DNA of 23,497 nucleotides. Origin: a virus. The position numbers and the translations under genes were made by a program. Each line of letters starts with the position of its first letter. Position 1 is the first letter of the stretch. The stretch covers positions 1 to 23,497 of the IMG/VR virus record IMGVR_UViG_3300032241_002059. One strand, written 5' to 3'. A model generated the notes under the pieces. The model worked only from the letters and a program-made list of their open reading frames with translations. It was not told the origin of the DNA and made no database searches. Of the stretch, positions 1-6,682 are shown piece by piece.

Positions 1-68
1 ATTATGCACCATTGAGTGATCCTTTCTTTAAAAAAGCCATCAAAGATGGTTTGACTTTACAGAAATGA
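1..68 (+). CDS. 3' end of an upstream gene (partial, unidentified)
   Basis: In the frame whose first complete codon is at base 3, the window opens inside a reading frame encoding 21 residues (starting YAPLSDPFFKK, ending GLTLQK) before TGA at 66-68. The composition is protein-like and the frame is on the same strand as the gp32 gene that follows, so I read it as the C-terminus of a replication-region gene. In T4 the genes before 32 are 33 and 59, so a helicase-loader or late-transcription gene is possible by position only. The fragment is too short to assign. The -35 hexamer of the next promoter lies inside it. Confidence 0.5.
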   Translation, partial: YAPLSDPFFKKAIKDGLTLQK

Positions 69-79
69 ACCTATATAAT
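51..79 (+). promoter_or_regulatory. sigma70-type promoter for the gp32 gene
   Basis: TTGACT at 51-56 (5 of 6 matches to TTGACA), a 17-base spacer, then TATAAT at 74-79 (6 of 6). The -35 element overlaps the coding end of the upstream gene and the -10 follows its stop codon. Transcription would begin near base 86, leaving a leader of about 60 bases before the gp32 start. A host-type promoter suits early or middle expression of a replication protein and contrasts with the late-type boxes at 6633-6667. Confidence 0.75.
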
Positions 80-85
80 AATATA

Positions 86-145
86 TGATGGATAATGTGG
101 ATAATCCGATAATACTAAACATACTACGCATACGAGGTAATACAA
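86..145 (+). promoter_or_regulatory. gp32 mRNA leader with three GATAAT repeats; possible autoregulatory operator
   Basis: The predicted leader is almost all A and T and carries GATAAT at 91-96, 100-105 and 108-113, then a Shine-Dalgarno-like GAGG at 134-137, eight bases before the ATG. T4 gp32 is known to repress its own translation by binding a leader pseudoknot and then an unstructured A/U-rich stretch over the start region. The repeated unstructured hexamers here could play that part. I see only a weak GGA/TCC hairpin around 99-107 and no convincing pseudoknot, so the operator role is inference. Confidence 0.4.
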
Positions 146-1012
146 ATGGTAGATTTTAAATCACTTAAAGCCAAGTCTTCTACAGACAAATTGACCAAAG
201 CTCTTGAGAGCATGTCTAAAGGTCAAAGCGGCGGCAATTCTAAAGACGATCGTTTCTGGTCACCAGAAGTTGATAAAGCTGGTAACGGCTATGCTGTAAT
301 CCGCTTTCTAGATTCACCACAAGTTGACGGTGAAGATGGAATGCCATGGGTTCAGGTATTCAACCATGGATTCCAAGGTCCAGGCGGTTGGTTAATTGAG
401 AACTGCTTAACTTCAATCAATCAAAAATGTCCAGTTTGTGAGCACAACAGTTCTTTATGGAACAGTGGTGTTGAAGCAAACAAAGAAGTTGCTCGCAAAC
501 AAAAGCGTAAACTTTCTTATATCGCTAACATTTTAGTTGTTAAAGATGCAGCTCATCCAGAAAACGAAGGAAAGGTCTTCCTCTTCAAGTTCGGTAAGAA
601 AATCTTTGATAAGATCAAAGAGAAACTAGAACCACAATTTGAAGATGAGAAGTCAGTAAATCCTTTCAACTTCTGGCAAGGTGCTAACTTCAAGTTGAAG
701 ATTCGTAACGTTGAAGGATATCGTAACTACGACAAGTCTGAGTTCGATGTTTTATCAGCTGTTGATGAAGATGATGATAAGATTGAGAAGATCTGGAAGT
801 CTGAGTATTCTCTAAAAGAATTCTTGAATCCAAAAGAATTTAAATCTTATGATGATTTGAAAACCAAGCTAGAACGTGTATTGAATCTAGCTGGAGCATC
901 TAAGCCAAGACATGTGAATGTTGAGGAAGCTGGTGAGGAAGCAATCGTTGAACCAAGTCTTGAAGAAGACGATGACAACTTGAGCTACTTTAACAAGTTA
1001 GCTGCAGAATAA
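146..1012 (+). CDS. 32: Single-stranded DNA-binding protein, gp32 family
   Basis: This is a T4 gp32-type protein of 288 residues (T4: 301). It coats single-stranded DNA cooperatively during replication, recombination and repair. The basic N-terminus has the KAKSST segment (residues 8-13) that corresponds to the gp32 LAST-type cooperativity motif. The core has AGNGYAVIRFL (45-55), then the zinc ligands H74, C87, C95 and C98 in the same order as T4 (His, Cys, then CPVC). The segment YIANILVVKDAAHPENEGKV matches the T4 core closely. The C-terminal 30 residues are very acidic, as expected of the domain that recruits partner proteins, but lack the Ser/Gly linker of T4. The start is fixed by GAGG eight bases upstream. 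A strong sigma70-like promoter precedes the gene and an intrinsic terminator follows it, so it is probably transcribed alone or at the end of an early operon. Confidence 0.96.
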   Translation: MVDFKSLKAKSSTDKLTKALESMSKGQSGGNSKDDRFWSPEVDKAGNGYAVIRFLDSPQVDGEDGMPWVQVFNHGFQGPGGWLIENCLTSINQKCPVCEHNSSLWNSGVEANKEVARKQKRKLSYIANILVVKDAAHPENEGKVFLFKFGKKIFDKIKEKLEPQFEDEKSVNPFNFWQGANFKLKIRNVEGYRNYDKSEFDVLSAVDEDDDKIEKIWKSEYSLKEFLNPKEFKSYDDLKTKLERVLNLAGASKPRHVNVEEAGEEAIVEPSLEEDDDNLSYFNKLAAE

Positions 1013-1038
1013 TTGACCAACTCATGTTGGATTCAATT
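1011..1038 (+). other. Bulged 11-bp hairpin after the gp32 stop
   Basis: AATTGA (1011-1016) pairs with TCAATT (1033-1038), and CCAAC (1017-1021) pairs with GTTGG (1026-1030). There is a TCAT loop and a two-base bulge (1031-1032). It starts within the gp32 stop codon and ends two bases before the terminator stem. No T-run follows on either strand, so it is not a classical terminator. It may protect the 3' end of the mRNA or act against the opposing transcript. Confidence 0.5.
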
Positions 1039-1039
1039 G

Positions 1040-1065
1040 GGGGAGGCGAAAGTCTCCCCTTTTTT
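1040..1065 (+). terminator. Intrinsic terminator for gp32
   Basis: GGGGAG (1040-1045) pairs with CTCCCC (1054-1059). The stem is extended by a G-T wobble and a C-G pair closing a GAAA tetraloop (1048-1051), followed by six T (1060-1065). The T-run overlaps the TAA of the convergent tape-measure-like gene (1064-1066). The leftward strand has no U-run after this stem, so the terminator works mainly for rightward transcription. Confidence 0.9.
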
Positions 1066-3655
1066 ATGCATGCATTCCCAGAATAGCAGCAGCTGATGCT
1101 GGGTTATCTTGCATACCAGCATTAGTAACTTTAACCCAAAAGTCATTATTATGTGCTGATGGTTCTATATTTGCTGCTTGCTGTTGACCACCTTTAGCAG
1201 CTGTTTGTTGGTTGATAACAACTGGTGCAGCTTGAGGTTGAACTTGAGCAGTTTTTGCTGCTGGTTGTGATTTGAAATGCTCATCATAAACTCTAGATAT
1301 ATCTCTATCTGATGATGATACTTCTCTAGCAGCCATTTGTCCTTCTGTCGGTTTTGCAGAAATGTCTGTTGGGCTTGACTGAGGTGAAACTGAAGTTCCT
1401 CCAGCTCTATTATAAGTATCCATCCAACTATTTGCATATGTTTCTGGAAGCATTCCACGATTAGCGGCTAAAGCTGCAGCTGAGATATTACCTTGTATGT
1501 TTCCAGTATACCAAGCTAGTGGTACAGCTCTAACATCTCCACCAGATTGTTTTAAAATATCTTGAACATATCTTCTGGCAACTTGATCTTGAATGTCAGA
1601 TGGAGCATCTTTTGCTCTTGCATATTTTTCGCCTATTCCATATTTTTTTGTTAAAGATTTCCAAGTTGAATCTAGAAATTGATATGCGCCTGAAGCAGTA
1701 CTTTCTGTATTGAATGCTGTGTAATTATTTCTAGATTCTTTCATTCTAATTGTGGCTAGAATTTTTTCCACTTGATCATTACCAGGACCATTGCCGCTTA
1801 CTCTATCCCATAAAGAAGAAAATCCACTTTCACCGACATATGAACCTATAAGTTCTCCAGCAAACTCAAATGCAGGTATTGCAGCAAGACTTAATCCAGC
1901 TGAAAATGGAGCAAGTGCTCCACCAACTACAGCGCCAATGCCAGCACCAATTGCTCCACCAGCAACAGCACCACCAGCACTACCTGCCAGACTAACTGCA
2001 CTTTTCTTTAAATTCTCAGCATTAACTTCTTTACCTTCCACAAAATAACTTGCAGCCTCAAATAGTGCGCCAAATCCTGCGAATTTTCCAGCTTTACCTA
2101 AAGCGCCTTTCAATGCTTTACCTGCACCTTCAGAAAGATATTTTCTTGCCAGTAATCCTTTTGATGATTTGACTGAATTTAATAATTCTGGATCTCTGAC
2201 AATATTCAGAGCTTCTTGTTCAGAAATATAAGTTTTGGAAACTTTATCATAATACATTCCATTTTTCTCAACAATTCCAGCTCTTCTTAATTGTTTAATT
2301 TGAGCTTCTTGAATATTGCCTCTTAAACCTTGTTCTTCAAAAAATTGGTTTATATTTTTATCTTTAATTTCTTCACCAATATTTCCATTTGCGTCAACTT
2401 TATGAAAAGAACCAGTTTCTGAATTAAAAGTAATGTTATTTTTTTGCAGAGCTTGTTTTTCAACATTAGATAGAGACTGATACATCTCGCCTCTAGCTTC
2501 TCTATAAATCTTATGCTGCTCTGATGCAATATTACCGTGCATTTTTTCTTGAGCTTTTAATTCTTGAAACGGTTTTCCTCTTGTCCCACGTTGTGCTGAT
2601 TTTGCAGCATCTCTAGCTAATCGAGCTTCTGTAAATTTCTCAAGAGCTTGTTGTGATCTTTGCGCAGCGCTCATAGTTTGCTCGCCGAAGGCACCAATTC
2701 CACCTCTTCCGATCATCCCTGCTTCTTTAAAAAAGGTAGATTGAATTGCTGCTGCACCTGTTCCAAAAACAGCCATTCTACTAAAACGTCCACCTGCTCC
2801 CATTGCTCTTGCAGCTAAAGCTTCTTCTGCAGCAACGGCAGCTTTGCCACCACCTCTACCCAATAATTTCTTTATTCCGAAGCCAGCAAGTCCAAGAGCG
2901 CCTATGGTTTCAGCTATCTCTTCAACTCTATTAAGCAACCCACCTTTACCGCCATTATGTTGTAGAAGATCTAAAATTTGATCTAACTTGCCGTCAATAT
3001 TCTTTTCAAAATCTACCATCTCATAATGTCTTTCGGCTTGTAATGCTTCTATTTGATCAATATCGAGATTGCCTGTTCCACCTTCTTCCATTAGTTTGAA
3101 ATCTTTATAATTTTTTATTTCTTGTATTTGACTTTTTAGATTTGAGATTTCTAATAGAACTCCAGCTTCTGGTATTCTAGTGGCATAATCTGGCTCATTT
3201 TTCGTAGCAGTTTTTGGAACTACTTGTTGAACATCATATATTTTTTCTTTTGATTTAATTGATGAAGATTTAACACGATCTGAAACATTTGATATTTGTT
3301 TTAAAATTCTACCAACATCGTTTTGAGTCTTATCAGCAGTTTTTTGTACCTTTGAAATACTCTTTTCATTTTTGTTGATTGATTTTTTAACTTCTTTCAA
3401 CTCACTTTCAATAGAATTAATCTTTTTAGTTTGAGCTTTAGTGTCAGCTGTTTTGTCTGATGCTGTTTTTGATTTAGTTGTTGTTTTAGTAGTAGCACTT
3501 TTACCAGCCTCACCAAAAAGCGATGTCATGATATTCATTTTAATTGTTTGTGCAATTTCCTTAGCATCACTAGCATCTATATTTGGATCTTGTGCTCTTA
3601 TGATCGCTGATAGCGCCTTAATAGAAAATCCTGTTGGTGTTACTTTGCTTACCAT
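1064..3655 (-). CDS. Tail tape-measure-like protein with a lytic transglycosylase-like domain
   Basis: 863 residues, read as the tail-length tape measure (T4 counterpart gp29, 590 residues). Residues 40-75 are Lys/Thr/Ser-rich. A predicted coiled coil follows (about 78-128). The middle has two Gly/Ala-rich hydrophobic stretches (about 250-300 and 552-605) of the kind seen in tape measures that enter the membrane. Residues about 625-745 resemble the lysozyme-like/SLT-Rpf fold: a candidate catalytic Glu at 640 in KESRNNY, then SGAYQFLDSTW near 651-661, and AWYTGN near 690-695. The last 100 residues are Gln/Ala/Pro-rich and low in complexity. The ATG (3655-3653) overlaps the end of the preceding -1 frame by 7 bases, and the Shine-Dalgarno is weak, which suggests translational coupling. 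The position right after a chaperone-like frameshift cassette is classical for tape measures. The family is inferred from architecture and context; the alternative is a separate virion peptidoglycan hydrolase. Confidence 0.72.
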   Translation of the reverse strand: MVSKVTPTGFSIKALSAIIRAQDPNIDASDAKEIAQTIKMNIMTSLFGEAGKSATTKTTTKSKTASDKTADTKAQTKKINSIESELKEVKKSINKNEKSISKVQKTADKTQNDVGRILKQISNVSDRVKSSSIKSKEKIYDVQQVVPKTATKNEPDYATRIPEAGVLLEISNLKSQIQEIKNYKDFKLMEEGGTGNLDIDQIEALQAERHYEMVDFEKNIDGKLDQILDLLQHNGGKGGLLNRVEEIAETIGALGLAGFGIKKLLGRGGGKAAVAAEEALAARAMGAGGRFSRMAVFGTGAAAIQSTFFKEAGMIGRGGIGAFGEQTMSAAQRSQQALEKFTEARLARDAAKSAQRGTRGKPFQELKAQEKMHGNIASEQHKIYREARGEMYQSLSNVEKQALQKNNITFNSETGSFHKVDANGNIGEEIKDKNINQFFEEQGLRGNIQEAQIKQLRRAGIVEKNGMYYDKVSKTYISEQEALNIVRDPELLNSVKSSKGLLARKYLSEGAGKALKGALGKAGKFAGFGALFEAASYFVEGKEVNAENLKKSAVSLAGSAGGAVAGGAIGAGIGAVVGGALAPFSAGLSLAAIPAFEFAGELIGSYVGESGFSSLWDRVSGNGPGNDQVEKILATIRMKESRNNYTAFNTESTASGAYQFLDSTWKSLTKKYGIGEKYARAKDAPSDIQDQVARRYVQDILKQSGGDVRAVPLAWYTGNIQGNISAAALAANRGMLPETYANSWMDTYNRAGGTSVSPQSSPTDISAKPTEGQMAAREVSSSDRDISRVYDEHFKSQPAAKTAQVQPQAAPVVINQQTAAKGGQQQAANIEPSAHNNDFWVKVTNAGMQDNPASAAAILGMHA

Positions 3656-3855
3656 TTTCTTGATTTATTTTCCATTTCTTTTAGTTTAGCATTCTCATTT
3701 TCTTCTTTAATCTTAGCTGACAGCATTCCAATATAAGCATCTTTTTCCCACGGTATCATATCATCAAAAATTCTAAAATCAATTTTATGGTGATAAAGGA
3801 GCATAAAATTCAAATTGAAAAACTCCTTTAATCCCTCATTACCAAAGCTTAGATA
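3649..3855 (-). CDS. -1-frame extension of the gp26-like gene (chaperone T-type tail or gp51-like)
   Basis: Sixty-eight codons and a TAA run in the -1 frame relative to the gp26-like gene. No ATG precedes residue 18 of the extension. The predicted peptide is protein-like, with FFNLNFMLLYHH, then DMIPWEKDAYIGML, then a charged helix ending KSRKW. It is continuous with gp26 if ribosomes slip back one base at the T TTT TTT site (3855-3861), giving a 314-residue fusion. It ends 7 bases into the tape-measure-like gene. Lambda G/GT and P2 E/E' tail chaperones have this arrangement. Independent starts are possible: TTG at 3813-3811, eight bases after an AAAGGAG, or ATG at 3804-3802. T4 has a separate hub-assembly gene, 51, in this place, but I cannot confirm homology. 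Confidence 0.65.
   Translation of the reverse strand, partial: YLSFGNEGLKEFFNLNFMLLYHHKIDFRIFDDMIPWEKDAYIGMLSAKIKEENENAKLKEMENKSRKW
3794..3830 (-). other. 8-bp stem downstream of the slippery site, covering a Shine-Dalgarno-like sequence
   Basis: On the leftward mRNA, TAAAGGAG (3830-3823) can pair perfectly with CTCCTTTA (3801-3794) across a 21-base loop. The first arm contains an AAAGGAG that could serve as ribosome-binding site for the TTG at 3813 or the ATG at 3804. The stem begins 24 bases after the slippery heptamer, further than the usual 5-9 base spacer of frameshift stimulators. It may therefore mask an internal start instead of, or as well as, stimulating slippage. Confidence 0.4.
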
Positions 3856-4592
3856 AAAAAATCGTTGAGACCCTCCAGCACAAACTTGTGCTTAAATCCG
3901 CATTTTGGACAATCTTTATTTAACTCTTGTCTAATAGTTGGCAAGTTCTTAAAAAAGTTTGTCAATAAGTCATATTTTTCTGCAGGTAGATTCATTACAA
4001 ATTCTACTAATTCTTCTACAGTTGCATCTTTAGAGTAATATACATTTTCCTTGTCAAAAATGTAATCGATACATAATGCTATTGTTTTAAACTCATCATT
4101 TTCTTCTAAATTCTCTGCAGGGTTTGATAATTTTTGAATCACCTCAAATGTTGGATAATTCATTTGTATTCCAACATCATCATTGATCATTATCTTTGTA
4201 GAGTTCTGATCAAGATTTACTACTGGAACACTTAAAAGATCAATAGATCCATCAATTATCATTCCGCATTCTGATTTCTGATCGCCTTCTCCAATTTCAT
4301 TTTTACATTTAAAGAACACGTTTATGTTCTCACCAATTGATCTTGCTCTGAAATTTAAAAATAAAACTTCAATGTCAACGAGTGGCAATTTATCTACATC
4401 AATGTTTTCATCTAGAAGACAATTTTTAATAATTTGTTTAATCGTATTGACGACTTCATTAGCATCTGTCTGTTCAGTTGCAAGAAGCATCAGTTTTTGT
4501 TCCTTAACCAGAAATGGTCTGAACTTAACTGGGTTTTCTTGAGAAAACAGTTTCACTTCATAAGTCGGTGTCGCGATTGTCGGGAATTTCAT
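3849..4592 (-). CDS. 26: Baseplate hub assembly protein, gp26-like
   Basis: 247 residues, matching the T4 baseplate protein family of gp26 (T4: 208 residues), which acts in building the central hub. The N-terminus has PTYEVKLFSQ followed by PVKFRPFLVKEQKLML, typical of the family. Cysteines C96, C109, C228 and C231 make a Cys-x12-Cys and Cys-x2-Cys set (DCPKCGFKHKF near the C-terminus) that could bind a metal. The start has a good GAGG six to seven bases upstream and lies 19 bases after the stop of the gp54-like gene. The C-terminus reads LNDFFI, and the two Phe codons are the slippery TTT TTT. By position and architecture this protein may be the G-type member of a tape-measure chaperone pair. 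The gp26 assignment rests on motif recall. Confidence 0.75.
   Translation of the reverse strand: MKFPTIATPTYEVKLFSQENPVKFRPFLVKEQKLMLLATEQTDANEVVNTIKQIIKNCLLDENIDVDKLPLVDIEVLFLNFRARSIGENINVFFKCKNEIGEGDQKSECGMIIDGSIDLLSVPVVNLDQNSTKIMINDDVGIQMNYPTFEVIQKLSNPAENLEENDEFKTIALCIDYIFDKENVYYSKDATVEELVEFVMNLPAEKYDLLTNFFKNLPTIRQELNKDCPKCGFKHKFVLEGLNDFFI
3855..3861 (-). promoter_or_regulatory. Candidate -1 ribosomal frameshift site T TTT TTT
   Basis: The leftward mRNA has seven U in a row, phased in the gp26 frame as GAU UUU UUU AUC UAA. This is the X XXY YYZ arrangement that permits tandem slippage into -1, and the zero frame stops two codons later. The -1 frame is open for 68 more codons up to the start of the tape-measure-like gene. 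A homopolymer error in the assembly would give a similar picture. Confidence 0.6.
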
Positions 4593-4611
4593 ATTCTACC
4601 TCAATTTTTAA

Positions 4612-5616
4612 TTATATTGGCAATCCACTGGCTGATGCTGATTCTTCATCAGTCAGTGGAGTAAATGGTTTACCAGTAATTGGATTAATTGGTGTTGTCG
4701 ATTCATTTGAATTTTGAGTCGATGCAGCTGGAGCTGGTGATGGTGGCGGCACAGACTGAACTGATGTTGGTGATGGAACTGCGCTAGATCCAAAATCATA
4801 ACTTGGAAGATAAGCTTCTGGACTTGGATTGTTCAGGTCAGTTATGTATGTTCTCCACTTATTGTAGTGGAATGTGACTTGAAGTTCATGTATTCTGTCA
4901 TCAGCCCAATTTAATGGTTGTGGTGCAATCGCAATAGGAAAAGCGCCAAACAGTGTTGTGATATAACTTGGAGTTCCATCAACAGTATATTGTGTTATTG
5001 TAATATCTGTTGTTGTTACTGGACCATTTTTATCTTGAGGGTATCCAACTAATCCTGTTTGAAAGTTTATAAGATAATTCATCCACCACTCAAAGAAATT
5101 TCTACCCATCATATCACCAAAACAATATAGACTTAGAGTTATTGGTGTGAACGTTGGAAAGTGTGACAATCTTTGAGTAAATGCATAATGTCTATATTCT
5201 ATTGGATTGTGATTGATCCCTGGAAGTTCTGCCATGTTACAAGCATATCGCATATCGAAATATGATGAATAGTTGTATCCAGTTCCAGAAAGCGTAGTCA
5301 TACATTTTGGTATTGGTAGATTGACTAAAAATCTACAAGTCTTGGCAAATTCATTATTGAGGTCAAGCTGAGTAAACATATTAGAGATGTTTGAAACAGA
5401 TTGACTTGTTTTCGGACTTGGTGCTTGGAATTGTCCTGAGTTGTTTTGATTATTGCTGAGGATAGAACCAAGTAGTGATTGTGCAGCTCCAGCTAAAACA
5501 GGATTTCTTATGTTTTTTGTAGCTGAGCTTACCAAGCTTCCTGTAATGTTATTGATATTTTGTTGAATAACTGTATCAGGATTAGTGATACCGACAGGAT
5601 TTAAATTAATAGCCAT
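4612..5616 (-). CDS. 54: Tail-tube-fold protein, gp54-like baseplate tube initiator
   Basis: 334 residues from the chosen ATG (5616-5614), whose A is shared with the TAA stop of the preceding gene (TAATG). An AAGG lies eight bases upstream. A longer in-frame ATG at 5703 would overlap the upstream gene by 88 bases and add an unconvincing N-terminus. T4 gp54 has 320 residues and starts tail-tube polymerisation on the baseplate. The segment TTLFGAFPIAIAPQPLNW followed by ELQVTFHYNKW parallels the gp54 stretch around TMFGGCIPVAV and FNVTFAYRV, and resembles the gp19 tube fold. The N-terminal 90 residues are Asn/Ser/Gln-rich, and the last 60 residues are a Pro/Ser/Thr-rich tail that looks disordered. 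It could instead be another tube-fold paralogue (gp19 or gp48 kin). Confidence 0.6.
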   Translation of the reverse strand: MAINLNPVGITNPDTVIQQNINNITGSLVSSATKNIRNPVLAGAAQSLLGSILSNNQNNSGQFQAPSPKTSQSVSNISNMFTQLDLNNEFAKTCRFLVNLPIPKCMTTLSGTGYNYSSYFDMRYACNMAELPGINHNPIEYRHYAFTQRLSHFPTFTPITLSLYCFGDMMGRNFFEWWMNYLINFQTGLVGYPQDKNGPVTTTDITITQYTVDGTPSYITTLFGAFPIAIAPQPLNWADDRIHELQVTFHYNKWRTYITDLNNPSPEAYLPSYDFGSSAVPSPTSVQSVPPPSPAPAASTQNSNESTTPINPITGKPFTPLTDEESASASGLPI

Positions 5617-6197
5617 TAGAATTGCCTTAGAGATTGACGTTGAACTTGAGTTGCAGAAGCTCCAATAAATTGTTCTGTTGGTAGGAAAATTGCAATTTCC
5701 CAATCGTCAGGTGCAACCTCAACAACTTTAGAATCTAAATGAGAATACAGATATCTTTTTAAGCAAGGAGCAAATTCTCTATATCTTCTTGTGCTGCTTA
5801 AAATATTATAACTGACTCTCATTTTTGTTGTTTCATCAAAATTCTTATTGTTCAAAAGATCATAAAGTTTATTCAATAAAGCTAAACGATGTTTTGATGA
5901 AATGTAATGTAAATTTAAACCAAGAAACCCATCACTATAATTTTCAATTGGAATGACCAACGGAAAACGATCATAATATGGAAGTACATCTTTTAATTTT
6001 GGATCATAGGAATAGAAATACATCTTTCCTACAATAATTCTTTTTGCGAATACATTATCGGTTGCAGAAAGAATATTTCTTCTGCTGGTTTGAAGAGTTC
6101 TTACGTTTCTTCTGAGCCAGTCTCGAGCTTTTTTGGATCTGACGTTGATATTCTCTTTCGCCAGATTATCCCTTACTTTTTCTATTAGACTTGCCAT
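5616..6197 (-). CDS. Conserved phage protein of unknown function (possibly gp2-like DNA end protector)
   Basis: 193 residues between the gp4-like and gp54-like genes. The N-terminal 50 residues are very basic, with many Arg and Lys. A conserved-looking core follows: GKMYFYSYDPKLKDVLPYYD (57-76), then FPLVIPI, GFLGLNLHYI and repeated helices with RLALLNKLYDLL. It has no signal peptide or membrane span. The start overlaps the end of gp4 by 32 bases in another frame, and its stop shares one base with the next ATG, so the three genes are translationally chained. In T4 gene 2, encoding the DNA end protector, lies beside gene 4, so a head-completion role is a reasonable positional guess. I could not confirm it from motifs. 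Confidence 0.6.
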   Translation of the reverse strand: MASLIEKVRDNLAKENINVRSKKARDWLRRNVRTLQTSRRNILSATDNVFAKRIIVGKMYFYSYDPKLKDVLPYYDRFPLVIPIENYSDGFLGLNLHYISSKHRLALLNKLYDLLNNKNFDETTKMRVSYNILSSTRRYREFAPCLKRYLYSHLDSKVVEVAPDDWEIAIFLPTEQFIGASATQVQRQSLRQF

Positions 6198-6633
6198 CAG
6201 GTATTTTTAACTCTCTTTCCGTAATAATTTCAAAATGCCAACCGCGATCGGCGCAAAACTCTCTGGCGGCTTTAAACTTGGCTTCATTTACTCCCCAAGT
6301 CGCAACCTCATTAATGAAGCTTCTGGTCACCTTTTTTGGTTTCACAGGCGGCTTAGTTTGTTTCTCAGGTTTAATCTCAATTACAAATCTTTTGATACTT
6401 CCATCCTTGCCTTTTATTTTAGCCACAAAGTCTGGAAAGTATCTATGATATTTATTGTCTAGAGGGGAGATATATGGAATGATCAGTTCTTCGTTTGACC
6501 ATTCGACAACATTTTCGTTATCGTCAAACCACTCCATAACTTTTCTTTCCCAGAGACTTCTGTACCAAATGTTGGAGACGTCCCCATAATACTTTTTCTG
6601 GTTTCTGGGGTGAAAACGACCTGAGTATGCCAT
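6166..6633 (-). CDS. 4: Head completion protein, gp4 family (nuclease-like fold)
   Basis: 155 residues (T4 gp4: 150) starting MAYSGRF, like T4 MAYSGKW. It shares the T4 pattern throughout: YRSLWERKVMEW for the T4 YRSNWEKFFFEW, IPY, FVIEIKPEKQTKPPVKP for FIEIKPKKETQPPVKP, and FINEVATWGVNEAKFKAA for FMNEIYTWSVNTDKWKAA. gp4 acts on the filled head before tail joining. The residues PDF (D68) and EIK (E86, K88) fit a PD-(D/E)xK-like nuclease core. It is first in the leftward operon. The start codon lies about 20 bases after the expected start point of the leftward late promoter, and its A is also the first base of the opposing late box. The Shine-Dalgarno is weak (TTGGAT). Confidence 0.93.
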   Translation of the reverse strand: MAYSGRFHPRNQKKYYGDVSNIWYRSLWERKVMEWFDDNENVVEWSNEELIIPYISPLDNKYHRYFPDFVAKIKGKDGSIKRFVIEIKPEKQTKPPVKPKKVTRSFINEVATWGVNEAKFKAAREFCADRGWHFEIITERELKIPDGKSNRKSKG

Positions 6634-6640
6634 ATAAATA
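6633..6640 (+). promoter_or_regulatory. T4-type late promoter, rightward
   Basis: An exact TATAAATA, the T4 late-promoter -10 consensus read by RNA polymerase with the phage late sigma factor and sliding clamp. It points toward the gp48-like gene 43 bases away. Transcription would begin about 6646-6648. The first base overlaps the gp4 start codon on the other strand. Confidence 0.8.
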
Positions 6641-6659
6641 ATCCAATAACACTAAAGCT

Positions 6660-6667
6660 TATTTATA
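6660..6667 (-). promoter_or_regulatory. T4-type late promoter, leftward
   Basis: TATTTATA on the + strand is an exact TATAAATA on the - strand, aimed at the gp4-like gene. The expected start point is about 6652-6654, giving a leader of about 20 bases. With the box at 6633-6640 it forms a 9-bp inverted repeat (including 6641 and 6659), so the two promoters face each other and their transcripts overlap. Confidence 0.8.
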
Positions 6668-6682
6668 GCTACAGGTATCACA

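Noticed and set aside
1165-1458. 97-residue Gln-rich frame inside the tape-measure gene, same strand
   Set aside because: It is a shadow of the Gln/Ala-rich C-terminal coding region, with no ribosome-binding site and biased composition.
1791-2048. Pro/Ala-rich + strand frame
   Set aside because: It is the antisense reading of the Gly/Ala-rich hydrophobic segment of the tape-measure-like gene.
3441-3689. Hydrophobic 82-residue + strand frame that looks like a membrane protein
   Set aside because: It is the antisense reading of the Lys/Thr-rich N-terminal coding region and the end of the -1 ORF, with no ribosome-binding site or promoter.
5617-5703. Longer start for the gp54-like gene at 5703
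   Set aside because: It overlaps the upstream coding sequence by 88 bases. The ATG at 5616 has AAGG upstream and a TAATG junction, and begins a more natural N-terminus.
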